This document shows positions 1 to 5,412 of a stretch of DNA of 5,568 nucleotides, piece by piece. A program made the position numbers and the translations under genes. The notes under the pieces are model-generated. The model searched no databases and had not been told where the DNA came from. It saw nothing but the letters and a program-made list of their open reading frames with translations. Source of the stretch: Planctomycetaceae bacterium (GTDB lineage: Bacteria; Planctomycetota; Planctomycetia; Pirellulales; Thermoguttaceae); contig WRMR01000350.1 of assembly GCA_009776995.1 (NCBI GenBank), positions 1 to 5,568 of the forward strand, read 5' to 3'. How positions within the stretch are numbered: position 1 is the stretch's first letter; every line of letters starts with the position of its first letter.

Positions 1-2
1 AA

Positions 3-620
3 GCGGATCGCCGTGGTATCCCGATGATTCACTTTTCGACGGACTATGTGTTCGACGGCAGGAAGTGGACGAAGCCTTACACGGAAGACGACCGTCCGAA
101 CCCGATCAGTGTTTACGGCTGGAGCAAGCTCGCCGGGGAACAGCGGGTATGCGACATTTGCAACCGGCACTTGATTTTTCGCCTCAGCGGTTTGTATGGA
201 ACCCGGCGCAGAAATTTTTTGACCACGATGCTGAAATACCTGGAACAGGGCGAACCGCCGCGAGTCGTTGACGATCAGATCATTTCACCGAACTGGTGCC
301 CGATGGTCGCCGAAGTGGTTGAACATGTTGTGGCAAGGATCGGTAATATCAGACACAACGAATGGGGTGTTTACCATTTAACCGGCTCCGGCAGTACGAC
401 GTGGTATGAGTTCGCTCGTTTGATTTTTGAAAAAACGTCACAACTCTGGGACAAACCCTTGATCGTCCCCCAAGCGGTCAGTTCGGACGAATATGACGCG
501 GCAGCCAAACGACCGGCTTATTCCATCATGAACCCGGAAAAATTGACCCGAACATTCGGTGATACATTACCCGACTGGCAAACGCAGTTTTTGCAGTGCA
601 TGAACAGCATACAACATTAA
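3..620 (+). CDS. rmlD: dTDP-4-dehydrorhamnose reductase, C-terminal part (5' end cut by window edge)
   Basis: RmlD catalyses the last step of dTDP-L-rhamnose synthesis, the NAD(P)H-dependent reduction of dTDP-4-dehydrorhamnose, in the cytoplasm. The reading frame is open from base 3, upstream of the first ATG at 24, so the gene is truncated by the window rather than starting there. Visible motifs are STDYVFDG just after the ATG, the SDR catalytic pair in YGWSK (Tyr codon at 114, Lys four residues on), FRLSGLYG, NFLTTML and VVDDQIISPNW, which matches the family DQxGSPT substrate-binding region with Asn in place of Thr. About 205 residues are present of a usual 280-300, so the Rossmann GxxGxxG end lies outside. 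The gene symbol rfbD is a synonym. Its partner rmlB is 3.5 kb downstream rather than adjacent. The family assignment is firm. Confidence 0.93.
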   Translation, partial: ADRRGIPMIHFSTDYVFDGRKWTKPYTEDDRPNPISVYGWSKLAGEQRVCDICNRHLIFRLSGLYGTRRRNFLTTMLKYLEQGEPPRVVDDQIISPNWCPMVAEVVEHVVARIGNIRHNEWGVYHLTGSGSTTWYEFARLIFEKTSQLWDKPLIVPQAVSSDEYDAAAKRPAYSIMNPEKLTRTFGDTLPDWQTQFLQCMNSIQH

Positions 621-699
621 CCCGACAACCCAGTTAACAAAATCCATTTCACCATTTCTGCGCTCCCCATGCGCGCCGACACAAACAACTCCTAAATTG

Positions 700-706
700 A
701 AAGGAA
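700..706 (+). promoter_or_regulatory. Shine-Dalgarno AAAGGAA deciding the start at 715
   Basis: AAAGGAA lies 8 nt before ATG 715. An in-frame TTG at 697 would place this site inside the coding sequence, so the longer start is rejected. The surrounding ATTGAAAGGAA resembles the leader of the next gene (1225-1236). Confidence 0.6.
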
Positions 707-714
707 CCCCAACC

Positions 715-1113
715 ATGATGTTTCCACTCATCCGACTCACGTTGCAAGCGTTTTTCAAGCCGTATTCGCTCGGCGACAAAGCGTCCTGCAAGAAGTTTTT
801 GACCAACCTGCTCGCCCTCGTGCAACCGCTGGCGGCACAAACGAAGACCAATCTTGACGACAAGATGCTGGAGCATCTTGAGTACATCCTCAAGACCGAC
901 GCGCTCTTTGATTATTTTTACAAGCTGATCGCGGATCAATTTTCGACCAATGCAATCATCTTCGAGGATGTCAATGAAAGCGAAGTGATTGCCCTTGTCG
1001 AACAATCGTCACCGGAACCGTTGCCCGAAGCGATCAGTCCGGTTTTGATTTTGTCGCTGGTCACGCAGATCATTTCGCTGATCAACGCCATGAAAAAAGC
1101 CAAATTGGATTAA
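715..1113 (+). CDS. Hypothetical helical protein, 132 aa
   Basis: I do not recognise a named family. The ATG at 715 follows a good ribosome binding site; ATG 718 is an equal alternative that removes one residue. The protein is largely helical by composition: an amphipathic N-terminal stretch (residues 1-15), a middle part (26-75) with regularly spaced Leu, Phe and Tyr (for example LFDYFYKLIAD), an acidic segment (84-105) rich in Glu and Pro, and a C-terminal hydrophobic helix (about 108-124, VLILSLVTQIISLINAM) followed by a basic KKAK tail. That last helix could be a weak membrane anchor or simply a buried or oligomerising helix. There is no signal peptide. It sits alone between gaps of 94 and 129 nt, with its own ribosome binding site. 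Small proteins of this style are common in phage-like regions, but no function should be assigned. Confidence 0.7.
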   Translation: MMFPLIRLTLQAFFKPYSLGDKASCKKFLTNLLALVQPLAAQTKTNLDDKMLEHLEYILKTDALFDYFYKLIADQFSTNAIIFEDVNESEVIALVEQSSPEPLPEAISPVLILSLVTQIISLINAMKKAKLD

Positions 1114-1242
1114 CCGGCTTATGTTTCAGTGTTCAGCGGAATGCACAGGATACGAAGACACCACGAAAATCCTTTGAGATTGCAAATCAAGCGTTCGACC
1201 TGATGATTCTGCCTAACGACTGAGATTGGAAAGGAATGGAAA

Positions 1243-2094
1243 ATGAACAAAAAACAGTTTCTCGTATTGACGCTCGCCTTTTTGCTTGGCCTTTGCCTGT
1301 CGAAACTGGTCACAGCCCAACAAATCGATGGCCCGGAACAGGCACAGGCGGGTACACTGGCAACATTTGAAATCACGCCGCCACAGGTGGCCGACTGGAC
1401 AATCACGTCCGTGGAAACCACGGAGCGGGTCTTTCAAACCGACACTTCGACCAACCGTTTGTATTTCGCAACACCACAATGTGGTACGTACCACATTGTA
1501 GCGGCCATTGTTGTTGACGGCAAGCCCCAGGTACTTGCGAAAACCTTTGTCAACGGGAGCGGTGGAGAGGTCAAACCGTTACCACCCATCCCGCCAACGC
1601 CGAATACACCACTTGTCGAATGGGTGAAAACGCAGTTGCCGGTGTTTGTGAAAAGTCAAAACGTGGCGGCTGAACGCCTGTTGGTCGCACAATGTTTTGA
1701 GCAGACCGTACAAAAGATCGACAACGAAACGATCAAAACAGCGCAGAACGCCCGGACACAGCTGCAAATCGCGCTGACCATGACGCTGGCCTTCGCTTCG
1801 GATACGGCCATTGAAGACTGGCAGCCGTTTCTCACGGCATTAAGCCAGCAGATGGCAAATGATCTTGGCAACAAAGTCAATGACATTGATGCTGTGAAAG
1901 GTGTGTTCCAAACAGTGCAATTCGTCTTGAACCAGGATTTTTTCAAGATGAACAAGATTGACCAGGATGATAAATTCCAATCCCTGCAATCCTGTCCATC
2001 CTGCCAATCTTATGAAAATCGTGGTTCAGACATCAATCGTGGCTCAGACATCATCCAACAACCCATCTTGCGACCATTTCACCTGTTTCGATAG
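1243..2094 (+). CDS. Secreted protein: signal peptide, Ig-like domain, Pro-rich linker, helical domain
   Basis: The ATG at 1243 follows GGAAAGGAA (1228-1236). Residues 1-25 form a Sec signal peptide: basic MNKK, a Leu-rich core, and probable cleavage after VTA at residue 25. LGLC at 15-18 does not fit a lipobox, so a lipoprotein is unlikely. Residues 28-105 look like an Ig/PKD-like beta sandwich (GPEQAQAGTLATFEI at the start, CGTYHIVAAIVVDGK near the end). Residues 109-124 are a proline-rich linker. Residues 125-230 are helical, with an EDWQPFLTAL segment. The last ~40 residues (234-272) are low in hydrophobics and include two NRGSDI repeats; they coincide with an inserted DNA repeat (1944-2052), so they are probably not ancestral. 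The stop codon overlaps the ribosome binding site of the next gene. The architecture resembles uncharacterised planctomycete proteins as I remember them; function unknown, export likely. Confidence 0.8.
   Translation: MNKKQFLVLTLAFLLGLCLSKLVTAQQIDGPEQAQAGTLATFEITPPQVADWTITSVETTERVFQTDTSTNRLYFATPQCGTYHIVAAIVVDGKPQVLAKTFVNGSGGEVKPLPPIPPTPNTPLVEWVKTQLPVFVKSQNVAAERLLVAQCFEQTVQKIDNETIKTAQNARTQLQIALTMTLAFASDTAIEDWQPFLTALSQQMANDLGNKVNDIDAVKGVFQTVQFVLNQDFFKMNKIDQDDKFQSLQSCPSCQSYENRGSDINRGSDIIQQPILRPFHLFR
1476..1499. repeat. Perfect 24-bp palindrome inside a coding region
   Basis: The half ACAATGTGGTAC (1476-1487) is followed without spacer by its exact reverse complement (1488-1499). All 12 pairs match; the next outward pair (1475 C, 1500 A) does not. 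An overlapping shorter palindrome, CCACA-A-TGTGG at 1474-1484, gives a third copy of the same arm. It covers codons around CGTYHI of the exported protein. It could be a binding site for a dimeric DNA-binding protein, a cruciform-forming element, or coincidence; the sequence alone cannot decide. Confidence 0.7.
1944..2052. repeat. ATCCTG-type imperfect inverted repeat inserted in the 3' end of a gene
   Basis: The left arm carries AAGATTGACCAGGATGA (1954-1970). The right arm is built from AATCCCTGC, AATCCTGTCC, ATCCTGCC and AATCTT (1979-2010), and its complement reads AAGATTGGCAGGATGGA over 1995-2011, so the arms pair imperfectly. A GTGGTTCAGACATC-type unit follows, present twice. Dispersed elements built from AGGAT/ATCCTG units are, from memory, frequent between genes in many environmental bacteria including Planctomycetota. 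Here the element is read through in frame and supplies the protein's C-terminus. Boundaries are approximate. Confidence 0.55.
2017..2052. repeat. Tandem 18-bp direct repeat, two copies
   Basis: AATCGTGGTTCAGACATC (2017-2034) and AATCGTGGCTCAGACATC (2035-2052) differ at one base. The unit is a multiple of three, so it adds NRGSDI twice without breaking the frame. It sits at the right end of the ATCCTG-type element and suggests slippage or a duplication of its terminal unit. Confidence 0.85.
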
Positions 2095-2105
2095 GAGTAA
2101 CCATA

Positions 2106-3185
2106 ATGAACACTTACGATTACGATGAACTCATTGACTATGCGAAAGAAGCCTGGCTTCCTGAAAGCAACCCGGACTCCGGCTTTGCCGTCTGGAACGA
2201 CCTCCAGTATGACAACGAACACGACCAGTGTGAAACGACCACCCAACCGCTCGTCATTTCATGGAACACGTTTGAAAAGCGGGTGGCCGAACAGAAAACA
2301 CTGCGTGACAAGCTCCGCGATCAGGGTTTTTGTTTCTGGCCGTGGGTGATTGCCAGACATTTTGGTTTTGACTGGCTGGATTTTAACCAGGGCAATCGCG
2401 GTTCGTGTGCCGGATGTGCAACGAATCACGCCGTCAATGCCATGTTGCTCACGCACCTTGCCGACGGATACCGGTTCAAGTTCAAGCGGTTCAATCCGTA
2501 CTGGACGTGGGACTTGGGCAAGCGCGACGCGAACTACCACGGTGAAGGGGCATCGCTTTCGATGATGCTCACCTGTGCCAACAAACGCGGCATGTTCGAC
2601 GTCGCAAAAGTCGGCACGTATGAGCAGTCACTCAAAACTCCGCCGAAGTATGTGCAAGAGCATTTCGATGATGCGGAAAAATGCCAGATCGGTGCTTGTT
2701 ACCTCGGTAGCTTTAACGGCAAGGAACTGGCACGTATTGTGTTCGACTGCCTTGCCGCCGGTTATCCGATTGTCTTTGGTAACAGCGTTGCGGTCTCGCA
2801 AAAGGTAAATTACACCGGCAACATCAAAACGGCGATCAACAGTGGCAGTTGGATGCATGCCACGGCACGTGTTGCCTACCGCAAGGAACAAAACGGTGCC
2901 GAGTACATCGCGCATCAGGGTTCGTGGGGCAAATACTGGGAAGCCGGCAGATACGAACAGGAACCGGCTTCGGTCATTTGGGAGAGTTTCGACACGTTCA
3001 CGCAAGCGTGCAGTGCGCGGTATGCCGACGCATTCGTCCTCTGTATGGTCGAAGGCGAGATCGTGGAAAACGACGATCACAATATTGCACCGATCAAAAT
3101 CAAGATATCAGAATTCATGGATCAGGTTTCCGATCATCCTGACACGCGGCATCTGAGTCCTGAATTCCGTCCCCAGGAGCCTTAA
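2106..3185 (+). CDS. Papain-like (peptidase C1 fold) protein
   Basis: This 359-aa protein starts at ATG 2106, with AGGAG at 2093-2097. The stretch NQGNRGSCAGCATNHA aligns with the papain NQGSCGSCWAFS motif: Gln95 would be the oxyanion-hole residue and Cys101, six residues on, the nucleophile. GEGASLSMML (147-156) matches the GxS(hydrophobic) helix region of C1 proteins. His251 in SWMHATARVAY fits the catalytic His followed by a beta strand. QGSWGKYW (271-278) corresponds to the NSWG motif, but the Asn is replaced by Gly272, with Gln271 beside it, and the Trp after the nucleophile is Ala. Activity is therefore uncertain; it could be a degenerate peptidase, a transferase-like relative or a binding protein. 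Residues 1-90 are an acidic, Trp-containing N-terminal region that may act as a pro-region. The C-terminal ~40 residues look flexible. No signal peptide or membrane helix is seen, so it is cytoplasmic or virion-associated unless exported otherwise. It lies 11 nt after the exported-protein gene and 2 nt before a membrane-protein gene. Confidence 0.78.
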   Translation: MNTYDYDELIDYAKEAWLPESNPDSGFAVWNDLQYDNEHDQCETTTQPLVISWNTFEKRVAEQKTLRDKLRDQGFCFWPWVIARHFGFDWLDFNQGNRGSCAGCATNHAVNAMLLTHLADGYRFKFKRFNPYWTWDLGKRDANYHGEGASLSMMLTCANKRGMFDVAKVGTYEQSLKTPPKYVQEHFDDAEKCQIGACYLGSFNGKELARIVFDCLAAGYPIVFGNSVAVSQKVNYTGNIKTAINSGSWMHATARVAYRKEQNGAEYIAHQGSWGKYWEAGRYEQEPASVIWESFDTFTQACSARYADAFVLCMVEGEIVENDDHNIAPIKIKISEFMDQVSDHPDTRHLSPEFRPQEP

Positions 3186-3187
3186 AA

Positions 3188-3574
3188 ATGTTCAAACTTT
3201 CAATCATTGTCAGCAGTGGCATGGTCAGTGTTTTCAATGTGATATGGGTCCTTCAATGGATACTTGTCGGTGAAATGCCTTCGGATATTGTCACTCAGGT
3301 CTCTCAGGAAAACGTGACGAACTTTTTTCGTGAATTCGGTCTGCCGACCGGTTTTGCCATCATTTTCGGCCTAATCTGTGTTGTCGGAGCAATCCGATGG
3401 TATCGGGATTTGAAAGCGATGATCGAACTGCGCGAAGAGGAATTGCGGACAAAAGAGAATTACATCAGAGAACTGACAGAAGAGATCAGGAAGCTGACCC
3501 GTGACAGTGCAAAATACAAGGCCAAATTTGACGCGATGGCCGATCAGGGAGGGAACAGTGAAACGCTTAAGTAA
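3188..3574 (+). CDS. Small membrane protein with two TM helices and a C-terminal coiled coil
   Basis: This 128-aa protein starts at ATG 3188, two nt after the previous stop, with AGGAG at 3175-3179 inside the upstream coding end, which implies translational coupling. Hydrophobic segments lie at residues 4-27 and 53-70, joined by a short polar loop (28-51, EMPSDIVTQVSQENVTNFF). From residue 71 on it is highly charged (RDLKAMIELREEELRTKENYI and onward to about 118) with heptad-like spacing, so a cytoplasmic coiled coil is likely if both termini are inside. The family is not recognised. The size and topology are compatible with a holin-like or scaffold membrane protein, but the long charged tail is not typical of a simple holin. 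The tail overlaps the next gene by 17 nt. Confidence 0.75.
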   Translation: MFKLSIIVSSGMVSVFNVIWVLQWILVGEMPSDIVTQVSQENVTNFFREFGLPTGFAIIFGLICVVGAIRWYRDLKAMIELREEELRTKENYIRELTEEIRKLTRDSAKYKAKFDAMADQGGNSETLK

Positions 3575-3800
3575 AGAGGAATGGATTATTTCCAGTATCG
3601 TGATGACCTGTGTTTTTTCCATTGTGTTTTTCATGTATTGTTCCTGGATACTCTTTTCCTTGAGCCATTCACTTCCTGAACTGGAACGTGAATTGACGGA
3701 AATCAAGGTGGAAACAGAACATATCAAACATGTCGAAGAACAAAATGTCGAGGTGAACCACCGGATACTGGATGCCTTGAAGGAGGCGGAAAAAAGATGA
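3558..3800 (+). CDS. Small membrane-anchored coiled-coil protein, 80 aa
   Basis: The preferred start is GTG 3558, preceded by GGAGGG (3548-3553), giving MKRLSKEEW as N-terminus. A longer in-frame GTG at 3501 would overlap the upstream gene by 74 nt and add a hydrophilic leader, so it is less likely. One transmembrane helix spans about residues 10-36 (IISSIVMTCVFSIVFFMYC and onward), after a basic N-terminus that predicts N-in topology. Residues 39-80 are a charged coiled coil (ELERELTEIKVETEHIKHVEE) that would face the periplasm or exterior. This layout resembles inner-membrane spanins of phages, but no outer-membrane lipoprotein partner is seen, and many unrelated proteins share it. It is paired and overlapping with the preceding two-TM coiled-coil gene, so the two may interact through their coils or membrane helices. 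Confidence 0.72.
   Translation: MKRLSKEEWIISSIVMTCVFSIVFFMYCSWILFSLSHSLPELERELTEIKVETEHIKHVEEQNVEVNHRILDALKEAEKR
3781..3786 (+). promoter_or_regulatory. Strong Shine-Dalgarno AGGAGG before the 22-codon ORF
   Basis: A full consensus AGGAGG lies at 3781-3786, 10 nt before ATG 3797, inside the end of the upstream gene. Nothing else starts within its reach, so it supports translation of the 22-codon ORF or re-initiation at that point. Confidence 0.5.
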
Positions 3801-3865
3801 GATTGTCGGCAATGATCGAATTCGATGGAATTTCAAGCGAACATGAAATGAGAGTATTGACGTGA
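3797..3865 (+). CDS. Putative 22-aa peptide coupled to both neighbours
   Basis: ATG 3797 overlaps the upstream stop as ATGA (3797-3800), and the ORF's own TGA (3863-3865) overlaps the GTG start of the next gene as GTGA (3862-3865). An AGGAGG site sits 10 nt upstream. The peptide, MRLSAMIEFDGISSEHEMRV plus two residues, is soluble in character with no membrane segment. It may be a true micro-protein or a translational bridge carrying ribosomes to the downstream gene, whose own ribosome binding site is weak. It contains a 12-bp palindrome, ATCGAATTCGAT (3815-3826). Conservation is unknown, so confidence is moderate. Confidence 0.42.
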   Translation: MRLSAMIEFDGISSEHEMRVLT

Positions 3866-4125
3866 ATGAACGGAAACCAGTTACGATGCCGCAAAAAGTC
3901 ATTCGTTACACACGGGCTTTATCCCGCTGGATCAAGGCGGGACGTCCGGTACGCACTGAAACAGCGATCATCGACATTTTCAGGAATGATTGTTATCCGT
4001 GCGTGAGTTATGACAAACGCACTTTGTCATGCCGGCAGTGCGGTTGCCATGTCAATGAATTGACGATTGCCCCGCTCAACAAAATCGCCATGCAAACCGA
4101 ACATTGTCCTTTAGAAAAATGGTAG
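3862..4125 (+). CDS. Small Cys-cluster (zinc-ribbon-like) protein ending CPxxKW
   Basis: This 87-aa protein starts at GTG 3862 in a GTGA overlap with the mini-ORF; only a weak GAGAG (3850-3854) serves as ribosome binding site. The N-terminal 40 residues are basic and helical (VIRYTRALSRWIKAGRPVRT). Then come Cys44-x2-Cys47, Cys57-x2-Cys60-x-Cys62 and Cys82, with the end TEHCPLEKW. Four to six cysteines arranged CxxC...CxxCxC...C suggest a structural metal site, probably zinc. Short proteins with a C..C, CxxCGC and terminal CPxGKW pattern occur, as I recall, in phage and planctomycete genomes without known function, and I consider this one a member of that general type. A DNA, RNA or protein-binding role is possible but unproved. 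It ends 7 nt before rmlB. Confidence 0.75.
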   Translation: MNERKPVTMPQKVIRYTRALSRWIKAGRPVRTETAIIDIFRNDCYPCVSYDKRTLSCRQCGCHVNELTIAPLNKIAMQTEHCPLEKW

Positions 4126-4132
4126 GAAAAGA

Positions 4133-5137
4133 ATGATGAAAACAATACTGATTACCGGTGGTGCCGGATTCATTGGAACCAATCTTGTCCGCCATTTGGC
4201 CGGACAGGAAACAGAGTTGATTGTCGTTGATCATGTCTGCGAAACATGGAACCGAAAGAATTTCTGTGATCTGGCGGAATATTTGCAAGTCCGAATGTAC
4301 GCCTTCGACCTTTGCGACCGGACAAGGTTGGCAGTGATTTTTGACAAACATGATCCTGAATGGGTCATGCACCTGGCAGCGGAAAGTCACGTTGACAAGA
4401 GCATTGCCTTTCCCGACGCGTTCGTGTCCTCCAACGTCCAGGGGACAATGGCACTCCTTGAAACGGCGATGACGCATTGGAAGCGAAACGGGCAGCCCAA
4501 CGATTTTCGGTTTCATTACTGTTCGACCGACGAGGTTTACGGCAGCTTAGGCACGGTCGGAGTATTTCACGAAGTCCTGCCGCTCCATCCGAACAATCCC
4601 TATTCGGCAACGAAGGCAGCGGGAGAACACCTTGTGACCGCTTGGGCGAATTCCAGTGGCCTGCCCGTGATTATCACGCGCTCGTCGAATAATTACGGCC
4701 CATGTCAGGGGCCGGACAAGTTCATTCCGCTGACCATCAGACGTTGCTTGAAAGGTGAACCGGTTCTGATTCACGGAACGGGTCAAAATATACGTGACTG
4801 GATTCATGTCGATGACCATGTCCGTGCGATTCACGCGGCATTGGAACGGAGCGAAGTCGGCGAAGTCTATAACATCGGCGGCGGCCCGGATTCCGAGCGG
4901 TCCAATCTGGAGATGGCGGAAACGATCTGCGACCTCGTGGATGAAATGCTGGGACATGAAAAACACGCTTCCCGAAACACAATCACTTTCGTGACAGACC
5001 GACCGGGAAACGATCTCCGCTATGCGATGGACACGTCGAAATTTTATCATCAAACCGGATGGAAACCGGAGATTTCACTGGAAATCGGATTACGTGACAC
5101 GGTGCAATGGTACATCGAAAACGGCAATTTCTATTGA
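4133..5137 (+). CDS. rmlB: dTDP-glucose 4,6-dehydratase
   Basis: RmlB converts dTDP-D-glucose to dTDP-4-keto-6-deoxy-D-glucose with tightly bound NAD+, the second step toward dTDP-L-rhamnose. The 334 residues match the usual length. Seen in order: Rossmann GGAGFIGTN (9-17), HLAAESHVDKSI (80-91), catalytic STDEVYG (Thr132, Asp133, Glu134), PYSATKAAGEH with Tyr157 and Lys161, RSSNNYGPCQGPDKFIP (183-199) for substrate binding, GTGQNIRDWIHVDDH (215-229), and DRPGNDLRYAMD (289-300). The last motif usually reads RPGHDxRYAID, so His is Asn here; QFPEK is QGPDK. All core catalytic residues remain, so the enzyme is probably active. AGGA at 4124-4127 favours the second ATG (4136, 8 nt) slightly over 4133 (5 nt); the difference is one Met. 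The symbol rfbB is a synonym. The gene is downstream of and tightly linked to the unrelated cassette genes. Confidence 0.95.
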   Translation: MMKTILITGGAGFIGTNLVRHLAGQETELIVVDHVCETWNRKNFCDLAEYLQVRMYAFDLCDRTRLAVIFDKHDPEWVMHLAAESHVDKSIAFPDAFVSSNVQGTMALLETAMTHWKRNGQPNDFRFHYCSTDEVYGSLGTVGVFHEVLPLHPNNPYSATKAAGEHLVTAWANSSGLPVIITRSSNNYGPCQGPDKFIPLTIRRCLKGEPVLIHGTGQNIRDWIHVDDHVRAIHAALERSEVGEVYNIGGGPDSERSNLEMAETICDLVDEMLGHEKHASRNTITFVTDRPGNDLRYAMDTSKFYHQTGWKPEISLEIGLRDTVQWYIENGNFY

Positions 5138-5148
5138 ATTGGAGAATG

Positions 5149-5166
5149 ATCATGTAATTTCATGAT
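5149..5166. repeat. Short hairpin just after rmlB
   Basis: ATCATG (5149-5154), loop TAATTT, CATGAT (5161-5166) form a 6-bp stem 12 nt after the rmlB stop. The stem is AT-rich and no T-run follows, so it is not a convincing rho-independent terminator. It also covers the possible start ATG 5152 of the following frame. Confidence 0.3.
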
Positions 5167-5412
5167 GGACAGATCGACTGCATCGAATGCCGGAAATTGA
5201 CAAAATACAACGATCATCGCGATCGGCGGACAGAAATTATTCCTCTGGGTGAACTCAATGGGTATTATCTTCGCTATCGGCGATTCAAGTCAGAACGACA
5301 CCTGACCTGTGTCTCCGTCGAAACCTACCAAAAAGAATTTCGCTCCGGAACTGCCCCACGCAGAATTGGAAATCGGGATTATTTGAACGAAATCACTACT
5401 GTCCCATCATAA
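5152..5412 (+). pseudogene. Possible decayed small ORF downstream of rmlB
   Basis: GGAG at 5141-5144 lies 7 nt before ATG 5152, but codon 2 is TAA. After that stop the same frame is open for 85 codons to TAA 5410-5412. It reads FHDGQIDCIECRKLTKYNDH at its start, has a CxxC pair, is rich in Arg and Tyr, and has a protein-like stretch GELNGYYLRYRRFKSER. Only a TTG at 5197, with poor ribosome binding context, could start the intact part. Either this is a gene broken near its start, a weakly started 71-aa gene, or chance open sequence. Nothing else is seen in 5138-5412, and I do not recognise the product. Confidence 0.22.

Noticed and set aside
567..1005. Minus-strand open frames opposite the rmlD end and the 132-aa gene
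   Set aside because: They overlap well-supported + strand genes, have low-complexity or Cys/Arg-rich translations and no ribosome binding sites; they are shadows.
1147..1173. AGGAT/ATCCT stem and ACGAAGACACCACGAA in the 1114-1242 gap
   Set aside because: A 5-bp stem around a 17-nt loop is too weak; it may be a relic of a dispersed repeat, but one degenerate copy cannot support that.
1257..1300. Lipoprotein signal (Cys18 of the exported protein)
   Set aside because: LGLC lacks a small residue before the Cys; the VTA site at residues 23-25 fits ordinary signal peptidase better.
2628..3080. 150-codon minus-strand open frame inside the C1-like gene
   Set aside because: It lies wholly within a gene with conserved catalytic motifs, and its translation has no recognisable features.
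3501..3557. Longer start (GTG 3501) for the one-TM coiled-coil protein
   Set aside because: It would overlap the upstream gene by 74 nt and add a hydrophilic leader, while GTG 3558 has a stronger ribosome binding site and yields a typical N-in membrane anchor.
4547..5053. 168-codon minus-strand open frame inside rmlB
   Set aside because: RmlB motifs cover this whole stretch on the + strand; the reverse frame is a by-product of its codon use.
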